NCBI GenBank assembly: GCA_021904315.1
Contig: CM038912.1
Location: forward strand, 16,269,061-16,333,060
Direction: 5' to 3'
Length of the DNA stretch: 64,000 nt
Source: Sphagnum magellanicum
Taxonomy: Eukaryota > Streptophyta > Sphagnopsida > Sphagnales > Sphagnaceae
Every line of letters begins with the position of its first letter. Position 1 is the first letter of the stretch. The notes under the pieces were generated by a model, which worked only from the letters and a program-made list of their open reading frames with translations, made no database searches and had not been told where the DNA came from. Positions 1 through 11,439 of the stretch are shown piece by piece. The position numbers and the translations under genes are program-made.

Positions 1-1643
1 CATTACTGCTGTAATTTATCCCCTGCACCCCACAAACAGGGGCCTTACATGTGGAATATGCAATTCCCCCTCACTCAGGGCCCCAAACTGTGCAAAATTC
101 TGCCCGACAATTGCCCTCAAGAACAAAGGCAAAACACAAACAGGTATTTACAAAAGCTTGAATCGCTGCATAATATGTAAGCACAGTACTTTATGTCTCT
201 TGTGGATTTAAAAGGTTCTGTTATTACACATGTTTATATGCAAATTGAATGGCAAAGTAGGTTCTGTTCAACTGGTCGTTAGATAAGAGCAAAATTCCAA
301 TCCTCTTTAAGAGAATCTGAGTTTAGCTTTCATTCTTCAGAATGACAAAGATACTCACCATCTCAGAATCTAAGAACAAGTTACAACTACAAAGCCTTAA
401 GAACCTGTAGAACTGACTATTGATAATGCCCAACTTAGCAGTGATAGAAATATTGGAATGAATGTGAGGCATATGGATAGAGTCAATACCTAGAAATTGC
501 AGAGAAATCTCCACAACAACAATTTTCAAGGTAACATGACAATGTCCAATTGTAACTGCACATGAAGTGCCAATCACAATGTGTCAGACCATCATTACAT
601 TCACCACTAATCACAGTGACAAAATACCATGACTACCACCTGACTTCATCATCCCCCAACAACTGCAGAAACAAGTATTGTAATAATTGGTCACAAATTT
701 TCAGGCAAGGCATTATACAAAATCTGCATCCTGAGTTTCTATCACATTTCCACAAGCAATAATAAGACTCGGGTCATGATGCTCAAGAGACCACACATCA
801 TAATGTCAACACCTGCATACATACTCTGGTTGTGTATGTAGGTTTATCAAGATATTGCATGAAAGACCACTAGGACTTCACTTAATGGCTAATCTAAGAA
901 ATAGCAGGGGAAGTCAAGAAGGTGTAATAGAGCAGATTCATGAATACCTCATACATGAAGAGCTGATCCACACAGTAAAAATGTGTGGCTCTTAAGCTGA
1001 AAGGAATCCAGAATAAAGTTCCAACAATTGAGAAGAGTGCAGACAAGAAAAGTCAGAACCTAAAACTACATTGTCTTCTGTGGAGCTGACCAAGTCAAAA
1101 GAAAAAGGCATCAGTAACACCTAACATAGGCCTGTGTCCTGAACAGGACATGTTCAAAGGCCCATAGAAGTTTAATAGCTGTCAGGGGGCCGACAAGGAA
1201 ACAGCTCAACATCACCAGGAGTGCAACATCTCAGACACTCACATGGAAGATCCATGATTTTAGTTGCAAACATCAAGCACTTCCTTGAAGTAATCACAAC
1301 TGACCACAAGAACACAACATGATCACCCCACATTCCTGCCCATGAATTGCCTGCAAAGGCCAGTAGGGTCTGTCTAATAAACACATATCCTGGATAATTT
1401 AGGCCACCTGCCTTTCTTCCCATGTGGTGGGACCCCCAGGGCTGTTTCTCTCAGATAACCACAAGAAGGAATAATACTGGCCAAATCCTGCTAACCTCAT
1501 GTGCTGACAATGTCCTTAATACCCATCAAGCAGAAAGCCCAAAAAGTTGTTTGTCATGCAAATGGCCCCATTTGAGCCATATGAGATTTCACAATTACAG
1601 TCTGGCTGCAAGTCTTCAAATCTCCTCAGCTACAGAAGTGGTG
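1..1643. other. 3' flank of the kinase gene, no separate gene seen
   Basis: This stretch lies downstream of the kinase stop codon on the minus strand. It probably includes the kinase 3' UTR, but I see no clear poly(A) signal that fixes its end. No open frame here resembles a known protein, and the short frames lack any family motif. It contains one copy of a diverged roughly 290-bp repeat (493-782) whose partner sits in a kinase intron. Sequence before about position 480 is unassigned and could belong to another gene outside the window. Confidence 0.5.
493..782. repeat. Diverged direct repeat, copy A (kinase 3' flank)
   Basis: This segment aligns by eye over about 290 bp with 2934-3233. Shared blocks include GAAATTGCAGAGAA near the left end, GTGTCAGACCATC in the middle, and CAAAATCTGCA and GTCATGATG near the right end, in the same order and orientation. 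There are many substitutions and short indels, so the duplication is old. No terminal inverted repeats or target duplications were found. It may be a small transposable element or an old segmental duplication. Confidence 0.7.
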
Positions 1644-4600
1644 TCATGACACAGTCCGTCCATAGCTTACAGCTGCAATGTAAAGATTCTTTGACCACTT
1701 CTCCTGTACAACAGAAAAAACCCACCAGGATCATGTCTTACAATTATAAATGCACAGACTCTGAACTCAGACATACAAAAAGAGAGACCTGCACCAGTGG
1801 CTCTAACCTTCACATGTGTACTTGGAAAGGCAGATGTGCGCAAAGTTTCCTGAGTTTCATCAGCTGGTTTCCTGCGTGGTACACTCAAAACAAATGCACC
1901 CTGGTCCCACGTTGCAGCTGTAGAAGTGATGCGGTACCCACTATCCCACCGTCGGTGTATTCCTTCGCTGGGATACAAGAAGTCTAGCTCCACTACCTAC
2001 AGGTGAAACACCAACAATCGGCAATCAACCTTTGAAGAGTCAAAGACATCTTTGCAACCATAATCTTAGCCTAGTCTCAAACTGACCTGGTCTGAGAAGC
2101 CTGCATTGCGTGACATAACAACACCCCAACGGCTGCCAGCTGTAGCCATGGATGTAACATAGAATCCCTCCCTCCATTTCTTGTTGATCCACTTGAAAGG
2201 AAATGAGTCACTGACTTTATATGATTGTTGAGTATAAGATGTACCTGATAGACACACTCGCATGATCACACTTTCATTAGAGATTCACAAATTAATGACA
2301 TCCAAAACAAAATGTAGCCGAAACACTGCACAATCAACAAATAGAGCCTGTTCTGACCTTTTGACATTACAACAAGAGAGCTCCCATTGTTGGCACCAGC
2401 AATTGCACTGATGTAGTAGTTCTTCTCCCACTGCTCCATAATCCACTCCTGTGTACATAGAAAATCAATCAAATCAGTAAGCAATTCCCAAAGAAATCGC
2501 ATAACACTACATGAGTCATTGATATACCCAGTGACCCCAATGGTAAAACACCCTCACAAACCTTGTGGAGAAAGACATGGGAGAGCTCATAAACTTGTGC
2601 AGTGAACCCAGTTCCAGCATCCATGATCAGAGCCCACAGGTTTGTACAAGAAGCCACGCTGCTTATATACAAGCCATCTTCATTGCCCTTCTCCACATGC
2701 TGGGTCAACCGTGAATCAGCCACATTGTAGTGGTACCTGCACTTCCAAACCTAGTGTCAAGTCACTGAATCACCAACATTACAGGCCCCCAACAAATTGC
2801 ACATCGCAGTCTGATCAAGTATCTACATGATCCTTACATTAGCCTGTCACTAAACAAACTGATTCACTCAAAAGTGAACATAATGTGTCACCAAAAGGGA
2901 AGGACATCAAGTTATCTCCAATCATATATGTATGAAATTGCAGAGAACTCTCCACAACTAAGAATTTGATGATACTGTGACAATAGGTGCAGTCACAACC
3001 TTATGAGGGTCACTCACAAAATAGCACAAATAAAGTGTCAGACCATCCCCTTATCACAAATAGCAGTGACGAGCTGCCATGACTACCCACTGACTTTATC
3101 AGCTTCTGATGGTGGGCATAGACAAGTATAAAATAATCTGTCCAAAATTATTTGGGCAAACCATTCTACAAAATCTGCACCTTGAGTGTCTGTCGTGTTT
3201 CTGGGAGCAACAGGAGGACTCAAGTCATGATGTTGGCTGGCAATCAGTACATCTAGCTACACAAAAAAGTCAATAGTATCCTCATTCAAGCTGCAACAAG
3301 CTCGTGAGAGTAAGCATCAATTCATTTTAGCTTGTCCCTGTAAATGCAAGCATATAAACTGAAGGCATAGAGAGGCATAGAGAGGCCTACATAGAGGGTA
3401 TGTGGTTGGGCCCTTCTGCACACCAACCATATCCTCTACTTCCAATCATATTCAGAAGGCACCCATACCTTTGCTTCATTGGCCGACGTGCATTGTAGAC
3501 AGTTATCCATTGCGTTGCAGGCATTCCAAGTCGTATCTTCTTCTTTGGTTGATCATCCTCTTCCTCCTCAATACTCATCCTTCCCCTCTTTTGTCCAACC
3601 TATCATGGCAAGATTCATGAATTAAAAACTCATAGGCAGCTGCCTCCTTGTATATGACCTAGATAAGTCACTCTTGCATACTTGTCAGCAAAGCTGAAGA
3701 CATATTCCAACAAATCCCACCTTCTGTGCACCATCAGTGTTGATAGGCCTGACAGCTGGATTTGGGCCCAAAATTCCATCGAACAGTGATACAAGCTTGG
3801 CATAGTTGGGCTCCTCATCAAACTTCATGTTCACAACAATTTCAAGGAACTGCTTGAAAGGCATTGGGCAGAAACAGCACAACATCTCTGGTGATGTTGC
3901 CATTTTTTTTTTACATACTAGGAAACCCTTGTTGTCACCCTATACATCAGCACATCAAACTCCTATTAGAAGCCCGGTGATAGTCACCTTCAGCACCATA
4001 CCAACTGGGAGATGTACCAATCACAACCCTGTGAAAAGCTAAACCTGACATAGTGGCAATCCAATTCCTACCTGATAACCTTGCCAAGGCAGACGACCAC
4101 GAAGAAGAAACACCAAGGTATAGGCCAATGACTCCATATCATCCCTTCTACTGCCAGTACGACCCAAGTGTGCATGCACACTTGCATAACGAACTGTTCC
4201 ACTGCCACCATTGGAATGCACTGAGTTACAACATTCTTTTCTGCAAAACAGCCACAGCTCAATAATGTCTTGCTCACTAACTTAACAAGGATGAAAATGC
4301 TTACCGAAATACATCAGGCCTTTGGTCATAATCTACATGCTGGCCAGTAGTTCCATCCCTCCACCTTGTGGCTGCCATAACAACCCATGTACACAGCATC
4401 AGATTCCTTCTCAACACAGATGGATCTATTCCCCTTTCCCTCTAATGCTTCTGCAAACATGAGACCCTTCAAGACAACATTCAGCAACTGATGTTGCAGT
4501 CACAGTGGACATCATCATTTGCACTAGCAGGTATTCACCACTAGGTTGCCACAGTACAAGATGCACAACAACTGGCCTTTCACTCACCTAGGCCAAGATC

Positions 4601-6930
4601 AACAAGGAAGAGCTTCTTCTCATCAGCTGTTGCAGGTTGTCCCAGGAGGAAATTCTCTGGCTTCACATCTCCATGAACATACCTAAATTCAAGCCCCACT
4701 TTAAATACATGTCTAGACTCTAGACATATAGATGCAACACTGAGGAAATAACAGTCTCAAACCAGAAGATAAATCCATGACATACATCCAACACCTGCAT
4801 CAGCCCCAACATGCATGTTACCCCCCCAGGATATGGGAATGTACCCTCTAGAATGTAGTTTCTCAAGAATGGAAATTGCTTCCACTGCAATGCAAGCCAC
4901 CATTTCAGTAGACATCCTGCATGAGCCAACCAAAATCACCATAGTAAGATTTGAGATGCAAAATGTGTACAATCAAAACTGAGTCCCCCAATGGGTCTGC
5001 CTGTCTGCAAAAGAAGCACAACAGACATTCAGCAAGCTTGAGGAGCAACTTACGCCTGGCCTGATGAGTTCCAAACATCCCACAGACTCGGCCCAAGCAT
5101 GTCCATGACCTGCAAATAGCAAAGGTAATCCAGAAGCTGTTAGCACTCTGCATTGAATACAGCTCTACAAGCTAATGTGCCATAGAGAAAATGGGCAACT
5201 ACCAGATGATGGGCCTCAGGCCAAATTGGTACAAGCTTTACCATGACATAGTAGTCCCCTTGTCGGCCTTTGAAATGCGCACGGGGCACCCCATGACTGC
5301 CACCAAGTGTGCTGCAAAAGTAACAAGTGTTTGACTTACCGCACTTGATACAAGACAAAGACGGCAGGAAAACTCTAGGGGATAAAAGATGGAGCTACTG
5401 AGATGGAGAAGGCAAGTAAGAAAGCACATAACAATCCCAAATGCACAGGATAAGACCAAAAATGTTGCAACACACAACAACAGCTCTATGACTTGAAAGA
5501 ATCCATACTTATAAACCTGCCACTCATATGGGGGACCATAATTGCACCCCTTGCTGCTCCGGTGCTCAAACTTCAATGCAACCTGCCAACAAAATTTGCA
5601 TCCACAATGTTCAACTCATCACATTGAAACTCAATGCAGAAAATGATGTGAGTTGCCAAATGGGATCATCTTTGTAGGGACAGCAACTCAAAGACTCAGT
5701 CAGATCATACCCAACCACCACAGATACCCTTGCTATCAACTACTATTGAATGCCAATCCTATACTTTTTTTGTCATACACAATCAACATACTGACATAAG
5801 CTGCAGCACTGCATAAGGAGTGAGATTCACCTCTACAGCCTGTGGACCAGTCCGCTCAGTACCCCCACTCACACGTCGACCTACATATACTTGTCCAAAG
5901 CCACCCTTGCCCAGTTTCCTTTCAATCTTGTAAACTGGTGACCCACCAACTTGCACCTGCATGTCCTCTCAAATGTTGAAAGAAAGAAAGAGAACAACCC
6001 TTAAGAAAAATGTAACAGACAGCAACCACATATGCATGGACCAAGAAGAAACTTCAGATGCATACATCCATACACACCAATCAAAGACAAACATCTCGAC
6101 TTTGGTTCATCTGGAAACAAAACCAGGCCATAGTGATATGGCATGATTTTCCATGGCCACATCCCTCCAATGTCTGACATGCTATTATCACTTCTTCCTC
6201 AGGTTGGCAGTCCAAAAGCAATAGTACCTTGTCCATGGCGCGCGCACGTGCTAACTATAAGAGCGCAACATAAGCTACAATTGGAACAAATAAGATGTGC
6301 AAAACAAACAAGCAGACAAACAAGACAATTTACCCTCTCGGGAAGAGGTGCCGCGCTGCCATCATCTTCTGCGCCAGGTACCTTGTCTGCACTGCGGCCA
6401 GCGCTCTCTTCTTCCATCGCCCTGACTTCAGCCGCTTCTGCTTCTCTGAGGTTCTCTAGATCAATATCCTCTTGGACGTTTTCCTCTTCAAGAAGCGGAG
6501 ATGGATATTGAACCGGCTGAGGCAGAGGGGAACGGGACCTAGGAGACACTCCCTTTCCCCGTCCACTGCCTCTGTGCCCTGCACCAGCGGCAGCCCTGTG
6601 TTGAGGAGGAGAGTTTTTGTTGTTGCGGTTTTGCTTGATAGGCCGACTGCTCCCGGTTTCCTTCTTCGCCGGGTTCCCAACCCTAGTAACAACTGCTGCT
6701 TCTGCTGCTGCTTCTTCGTCGTCTTCTTCCTCTTCTTCTTCTTTAGCCACTGCAGCACGAGTCCTAACACGATTCCTCCGCAGACGAGCCTCCTCTACAA
6801 CAACACCAGCCGCACGTCTCCGGGGAGTCGTTCGTCTGGGCACAGTTTCAGGGCAGACAGCTCCTGCCGGGACTAGGGATGGAGGATGGGGAGGACGGGC
6901 CTGTCGCGCTCCACTACGCAACTCTGGCAT
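1644..6930 (-). CDS. MLK: MUT9-like protein kinase (MLK/PPK, casein kinase I-like)
   Basis: I assembled 16 coding exons, all with in-phase GT-AG junctions: 6930-6334, 5956-5831, 5582-5509, 5311-5242, 5109-5054, 4916-4845, 4682-4588, 4371-4305, 4201-4072, 3939-3721, 3599-3469, 2736-2562, 2448-2358, 2244-2087, 1996-1808, 1703-1644. The product is 769 aa, slightly longer than what I recall for Arabidopsis MLKs (about 700). The start MPELRSGAR is the family N-terminus. Residues 1-199 are basic and acidic low complexity. The kinase domain starts near 209: glycine loop GKGGFG (215-220), VALK lysine 245, catalytic HGDVKPEN with Asp337, and DLG at 360-362. The C-terminal MLK module follows, including [11 protein letters not shown] and the terminal YGRTVS. 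Known family role: nuclear Ser/Thr kinases that phosphorylate histone H3 Thr3 and photoreceptor or PIF proteins. All catalytic residues are intact. The intron at 2737-3468 is the longest and carries a repeat. Confidence 0.96.
2934..3233. repeat. Diverged direct repeat, copy B (kinase intron)
   Basis: This is the partner of 493-782. It lies inside the kinase intron at 2737-3468. That intron is 732 bp, while the other introns of the gene are mostly near 70-380 bp, so the repeat accounts for much of the excess. No protein motif is visible in it. Confidence 0.7.
6244..6251. promoter_or_regulatory. G-box palindrome in kinase intron 1
   Basis: GCACGTGC, a perfect G-box core (CACGTG), lies in the first intron of the kinase gene (5957-6333), inside a short GC-rich patch. 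G-boxes bind bHLH and bZIP factors, including PIFs. Function here is inference only, since a six-base core occurs often by chance. Confidence 0.25.
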
Positions 6931-6989
6931 CCTTCACCCATGCACACCTGCTGCAGCCGGCAATGTAATTTCTCTCGCTGCGCAATCAT
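6873..6989 (-). promoter_or_regulatory. Overlapping upstream ORF in the kinase leader (38 codons)
   Basis: On the minus strand an ATG at 6989-6987 opens a 38-codon frame. It contains a second in-frame ATG ten bases upstream of the kinase ATG, reads through the kinase start in another frame and ends at TAG (6875-6873). If the transcript begins upstream of 6989, ribosomes using this uORF would bypass the kinase start, a usual way of lowering translation. The kinase ATG has an A at -3; the nearest upstream ATG has T at -3 but G at +4. The transcription start is not known. Confidence 0.4.
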
Positions 6990-7018
6990 ATCTTGCCTAC
7001 TGCCTGGTTCGTTCTTCT

Positions 7019-7043
7019 CCTTCCTTCCTTCCTTCCTTCCTTC
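7019..7043. repeat. TTCC microsatellite upstream of the kinase
   Basis: About six copies of TTCC on the plus strand read as GGAA in the kinase sense. It lies about 90 bp upstream of the start codon and probably in the 5' leader. The purine-rich GGAA/GAGA character on the transcribed strand is common in plant leaders. Confidence 0.8.
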
Positions 7044-7330
7044 AGTCCCCCTCCTCCTTTCTCGCCGATGCCTCTCTCCCTAACGATCCTGAACAAATAG
7101 CAGCAAACAGACAACGCAGACTGCGTAATCTCTGCCAATGCAGGCAAGGGAGCAGCAAATTGTAGTCCGTCCAGGGATGAGGCCTATTCCGTCGAGGGAG
7201 ACTTTGTTCTCGTCTTCTTCTTTCGCTCCTCGTCTTCGTCTTCGTGCGAGTGATTTGTGTCCGGCAAAGACTGCCGCGCCGTGCCGTGCCTTCGGCTGCC
7301 GCTGCTAGTGCTTCCGGTTCTGGTTCGGAA

Positions 7331-7456
7331 CTGGTCCAGGTTCCTTAGGTCCGGAGCGGAACGGGTCCTTCGCTGGTCCAGGTTCCTTAGGTCCGGAGCG
7401 GAACGGGTCCTTCGCTGGTCCAGGTTCCTTAGGTCCGGAGGGGAACGGATCCTTCG
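7331..7456. repeat. Three tandem copies of a 42-bp unit
   Basis: The units are 7331-7372, 7373-7414 and 7415-7456. The first two are identical and the third differs at a few bases. The unit is GC-rich and its length is a multiple of three, so it keeps frames open on both strands (14-residue repeats). It sits about 400-530 bp upstream of the kinase ATG. I treat it as a non-coding tandem duplication. Confidence 0.9.
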
Positions 7457-7458
7457 CT

Positions 7459-7650
7459 AAGGGAACGTGTTCCACGAAGGAGTGAGTACAGGAGCACATG
7501 GACAAAACGCCATTTGAACTCTGAAAGGGATGGAATTTGGCTGGCCAGGCAGACGGACCGAACGCATGGGAACGTTCCGGTTCTGTAGTGGGTAAGGGAA
7601 CGGGTTCCACAAACCAGTGAGTAGGTACAGGAGCCAGCACATGGACAAAG
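7459..7650. repeat. Diverged duplicated block next to the 42-bp repeats
   Basis: Two diverged copies, 7459-7508 and 7593-7650, share AAGGGAACG, GTTCCAC, GAGTACAGGAGC-like and CACATGGACAAA blocks in the same order. Together with the adjacent 42-bp triplication this marks a locally duplicating GC-rich patch upstream of the kinase. Confidence 0.65.
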
Positions 7651-8036
7651 GCTGCGTTTGGAGTAGGGTAAGGCCCTACGTTGAGGGCATCACCAGAAGA
7701 AGGGTCCATACAAGGCAGAAGTAAGCGTGGGCCTGGTTTTGGTAATGCCCTTGACTGAGGCCTTTATCAAACGTAATGCACTTGTTGAAAATTAGGTTAT
7801 GCTCTTGAAGGGCCGCTCCCGTCCATTTCCATTTCAACATACCAGCCAGGTAGTTACTATATTAAAGGGTAAATTCAATTTGGACGTTGGGGGTATGAAC
7901 CAGTCAGTGTTGGGTGGTTCTCACTGGCCAAGTGACTCGGTTCTCATTGGGTGACCCGGTTCTCAGTTCGGTTTTCACATTGGAAACCAAACAACTATTC
8001 TCACTTTGGATGAAAATAGGGGCTGAAAACTGGTTA

Positions 8037-8225
8037 GGAGAACCATGTGAGAACTGACTTAGTAGGAGAACCAAAATTGGATTTTATTTTTATTTTTTTA
8101 AAAAGAATTGGATGGGTTTTCACATGAAAATTTGGAGAACCATGTGAGAGTTGACTAGGAAAACCAAAACTAGAAGGTTTTTTTAATTTAAAAACAATTA
8201 GATGGGTTTTCACATGAAAATCTGG
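8037..8225. repeat. Two tandem copies of a ~95-bp unit
   Basis: Copies start at 8037 and 8134. Each begins GGAGAACCATGTGAGA, continues through an AT-rich stretch and ends with GATGGGTTTTCACATGAAAA. Shorter GGTTCTCA fragments occur just before (7915-7970). No coding potential was seen. Confidence 0.75.
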
Positions 8226-8434
8226 ATTCAGTTCTCACGGTTCGGGAGGGAAAATGGGTAGGTTGGAATTAGGTTTAGGGTTAGAAGTTTTAGGGTTGAA
8301 GGTGGTGCCTCCACTTAGGGAGAACACGACATGAGAGGGATATAAAACTAAGAAGTTTTTTTGCCTTATTAAATTGTGTTTTTTTTGTTTTTTTACATTG
8401 TGTTTTTTTTTTTGTTTTTTTGTTTTGCATTTGT

Positions 8435-9050
8435 TCTTCACTTTGCCTTTGTTATTGTTGGTTCTTTGCGTTGCATTATTCTTCACCTTCCATTGATGCT
8501 ACTTATGGTGGTGCATGATTCTTCGTTTTACGTTGTTGCTTCTTGTTATGGTTCATTGCCTTGCACTGCTCCTACTCATTGTGGTCCATCACATTGTATT
8601 ACTCCTGCTCATTATGGTTCATCACCTTACATTGCTCCTACTTGCTATGGTCCATTTTTTTACGTTGTTCCTACTTGTTGTGATTTGTCCTCTTGTGTTG
8701 CTACTGTTCATTGTGGTCCATTGCCTTGCACTACTACTACTTGTTGTGGTCCATCGCCTTGCACTATTGTTGTTTGTTGTTGTTTGTCACCTTGCACTAT
8801 TGTTACTTGTTGTGATTCATCTCCCTCCCCTTGTGTTGCTATTGTTTGTTATAGTTCATTTCCCATGTTTTGCATTATTGTTGTTCGTTGTGGTGCATCA
8901 CCTTCATCTTGGATTGTTACTACTCGTTGTGATTTGTCATTCCTCACGTTACATTGTTGTTTCATCATTCCACATCGTTTCCAAGTACTCACCTCACCTT
9001 CCCTTGTGTTGTTATTGCTTGAGGTGGTTCGTTGTTTCTCTTTTTTCATT
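8435..9050 (+). repeat. Minisatellite with a 33-bp period and an accidental open frame
   Basis: Roughly 16-18 degenerate copies of a 33-bp unit are present, typified by a GTTCATTGCC start and a CTACTCATTGTG end. Because 33 is a multiple of three and the unit lacks stops, two plus frames stay open: one of 232 codons (8376-9074) rich in Cys, Pro, Ser and Thr with an 11-residue rhythm such as CCGPSPCTIV, and one of 184 codons rich in Leu, Val and His. No signal peptide, conserved domain, splice context or promoter argues for translation. I call it a non-coding minisatellite with moderate certainty. Confidence 0.8.
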
Positions 9051-9059
9051 GCTAATGTT

Positions 9060-11430
9060 TATTTGTTGAAGTGATGTACTTCCCCCTCCTACAATATACA
9101 AGTTCTAGAACTTGGAGTGTGAAATGTCACTTAGGAAATTAAGGTAGATTTTTTCATTCAAATTTTTTGTGGTTTTATTTTGTTTTTGCAAGTTTTTTTG
9201 TTGATGTTTTTTGTTTTGTTTTGTTTTGTTTATTTTATTTCAACTTTTGATTTTTTGTTTTTCATTTATTGGTGTAAAATTATTTTTTTCCTGATCTCAA
9301 CTTTGACATTCTAATTTGCATTCTAATCCTACATTGCACTTCATTTTTGTAAATGCCCTTTGTAAATGTAATTGTAAATTATAAATGCCTTTATAAGTGC
9401 TTTATGGTAGCCTATAAGTTTGCATATTATTATTTAGTTTTTTTTGCCACTTGTTTGGTATAATTTCATTTTGCAACTGATAATGGAATAATCATCCCGA
9501 AATGAAAACAAAATGAATAATAATGATGAAAAATATTTAAAATGTTGTAATGGAAAAAAAATTAAATTTCAACCAAGTCTACAAACAAAAAAAAAGTATT
9601 AATGTAGATAAAGGGGAATAAAGAATTAAGGAAAACTTGAAATTTTTGCATTTTCAAAGAAGAAAGTGGAGACATGACAATATAAATGCATTATGTTGAT
9701 CATTTTATTATGTAAATGACAACGAGATAATGGATGTTAAATGTTTTCAATTGATGAGATGTATTTTTTGTTTTGTGAGTCTAGTTTTAATATCAAATGT
9801 CAAAACACAAACAAGGAAAAGTTTGATATTGTATAACAATGCAAATCTTTTTCATCTTTTTTTACATGGGGTTAGTGAAAGGAGACAATCATCTTTGCTG
9901 TTTTTTTAATTCATTAATTTTGGGTTCTAGTTCAAATGGCAATCGTTTGTAAGATAGTTTAACCAAATTCTACAACAACCATGATGAATGAAATTAAACA
10001 AGTTTAAACATTTTTTCACATGTTGGGTTAGGTCAAGCTTTATGAAAAAATAGTCTTAAAATAAAAGGGCCGACACAAAGCCCTATGAAGATAACCCCTT
10101 CTTTTAAGGTTTCAAGCCCCAAAGGCCTTCCCATGCCTAAAACACATCTATTACACATTTTTAATTTGAAAAGTTTTTCGATAAATTAAGAAGGTGTAGG
10201 GTTAAGTGCACAATGTACGCAACCAACAATTTCAAAATTGAATTTTCAATTTATGTGATCCATGAAAATTGTTTTAGTTAATGTGTTGAACATGACATTA
10301 TAAATTATGGTTATTTTTCATTTTTCAATGATAGTTAAGGAAAACCTTATTTTTAAAAATGTTCCTTTTGGAAGTATATTCAAAGTATATTATTTTGTCA
10401 AAAAAATAATGTAAAAAAATAAAATTTCCCAAAAAAAAATTAAATTTTTTGAGATCCAGCTTGTGAGAACTAGCCAAGAAAATTGGTTGTGTACAAATTG
10501 TTGAAAACCACCAAGGTTGAAAACTAGAATTTTTTCCCTTCGAAAATTTTGATACTTAGGAAATTTCTCACAAACCCCCTATTTTAAAAAAAAGTAATAA
10601 CCGAGGCAATTGTTACACATGGCCTTAAAAAATTGAAACTAACAGTTCTTTAAATTAATGAAAATTGCCCAACACTAGTATCGACTAGTGTTGGCTAGTT
10701 CTTAATTTTTAAAAGAACCTATGGGTTTGGGTTTTTTTTTTTTTTTGGATGATGGAAGACCTTCCAATTTTGGGTTTATAAATTTTTTTCAAAATAAAAA
10801 AACTTGTCAATTCCAAGCCTAAGTCAAATTTCCTAAACTATCAATTATCATATCTAATGATTTTTATATGGCTAAAACATGTTGGTTCTAGGTCAAGGCC
10901 AATCATGGGTTTTACAAAAAAAAAATCATATATCAAATGTAAGGACAAATGAAAATCATATTTCTAAAATATTACTTTGTAAATATTTTCAATAGTTGAC
11001 TACTATAAACTTGATGCAACCACTGACAAAAATGAATTTATTGTCCGGCCTTGGAATTTTCATTCCTGAATAGTGTCACCATTGATATTAACATAGTTTA
11101 TTAACATAAATACCCACATGGATCTCTTTACTACACTTTTCCAAAAGAACCCTAAGTCAACAAAAATACAAACAAAAGCCTAAAATAAACAATGCACAAA
11201 AACTAAAAACATTCAAATTCTATTCAACACCAAATGTGGAAATTAAATACATCCAACATTAACATTCATGTTCAAAAGAAAACCCACAATAAAAATTCAA
11301 TTTTTCATTGTCTTCTATCAACACATTCTTTACATTAATGAACTTAGTGTAAGGAAAAATTCATGTTTCTTTCTTTTACAACCAACACAAACATCATTCA
11401 ATTAATTTTTTTAATCATCATCAATTGATT
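9060..11430. other. AT-rich intergenic DNA, no gene seen
   Basis: Poly-A/T tracts, a short TTTTG microsatellite near 9207-9230 and scattered T-rich simple sequence fill this stretch. No open frame with recognisable motifs occurs on either strand. One short perfect hairpin lies at 10671-10692. Confidence 0.7.
10671..10692. repeat. Perfect 9-bp inverted repeat (hairpin)
   Basis: AACACTAGT and ACTAGTGTT are perfect reverse complements separated by four bases (ATCG). It is not followed by a T-run and has no neighbouring gene, so a terminator role is not supported. It could be a relic of a transposon end. Confidence 0.6.
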
Positions 11431-11439
11431 TAGATTTTC

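Noticed and set aside
6143-7165. Plus-strand frames of 122, 134 and 182 codons over the kinase first exon
   Set aside because: They are antisense to the kinase N-terminal exon, with Ser/Ala/Thr-rich low complexity mirroring its acidic and basic codons.
7305-7709. 134-codon minus frame with repeated KDPFRSGPKEPGP-like units
   Set aside because: It is open because of the 42-bp tandem repeat; no start context, domain or splice link to the kinase was seen.
8435-9050. CRISPR-like array or secreted cysteine-rich repeat protein
   Set aside because: The repeats are contiguous and degenerate with no spacers, in plant nuclear DNA. The Cys-rich frame lacks a signal peptide and other gene evidence.
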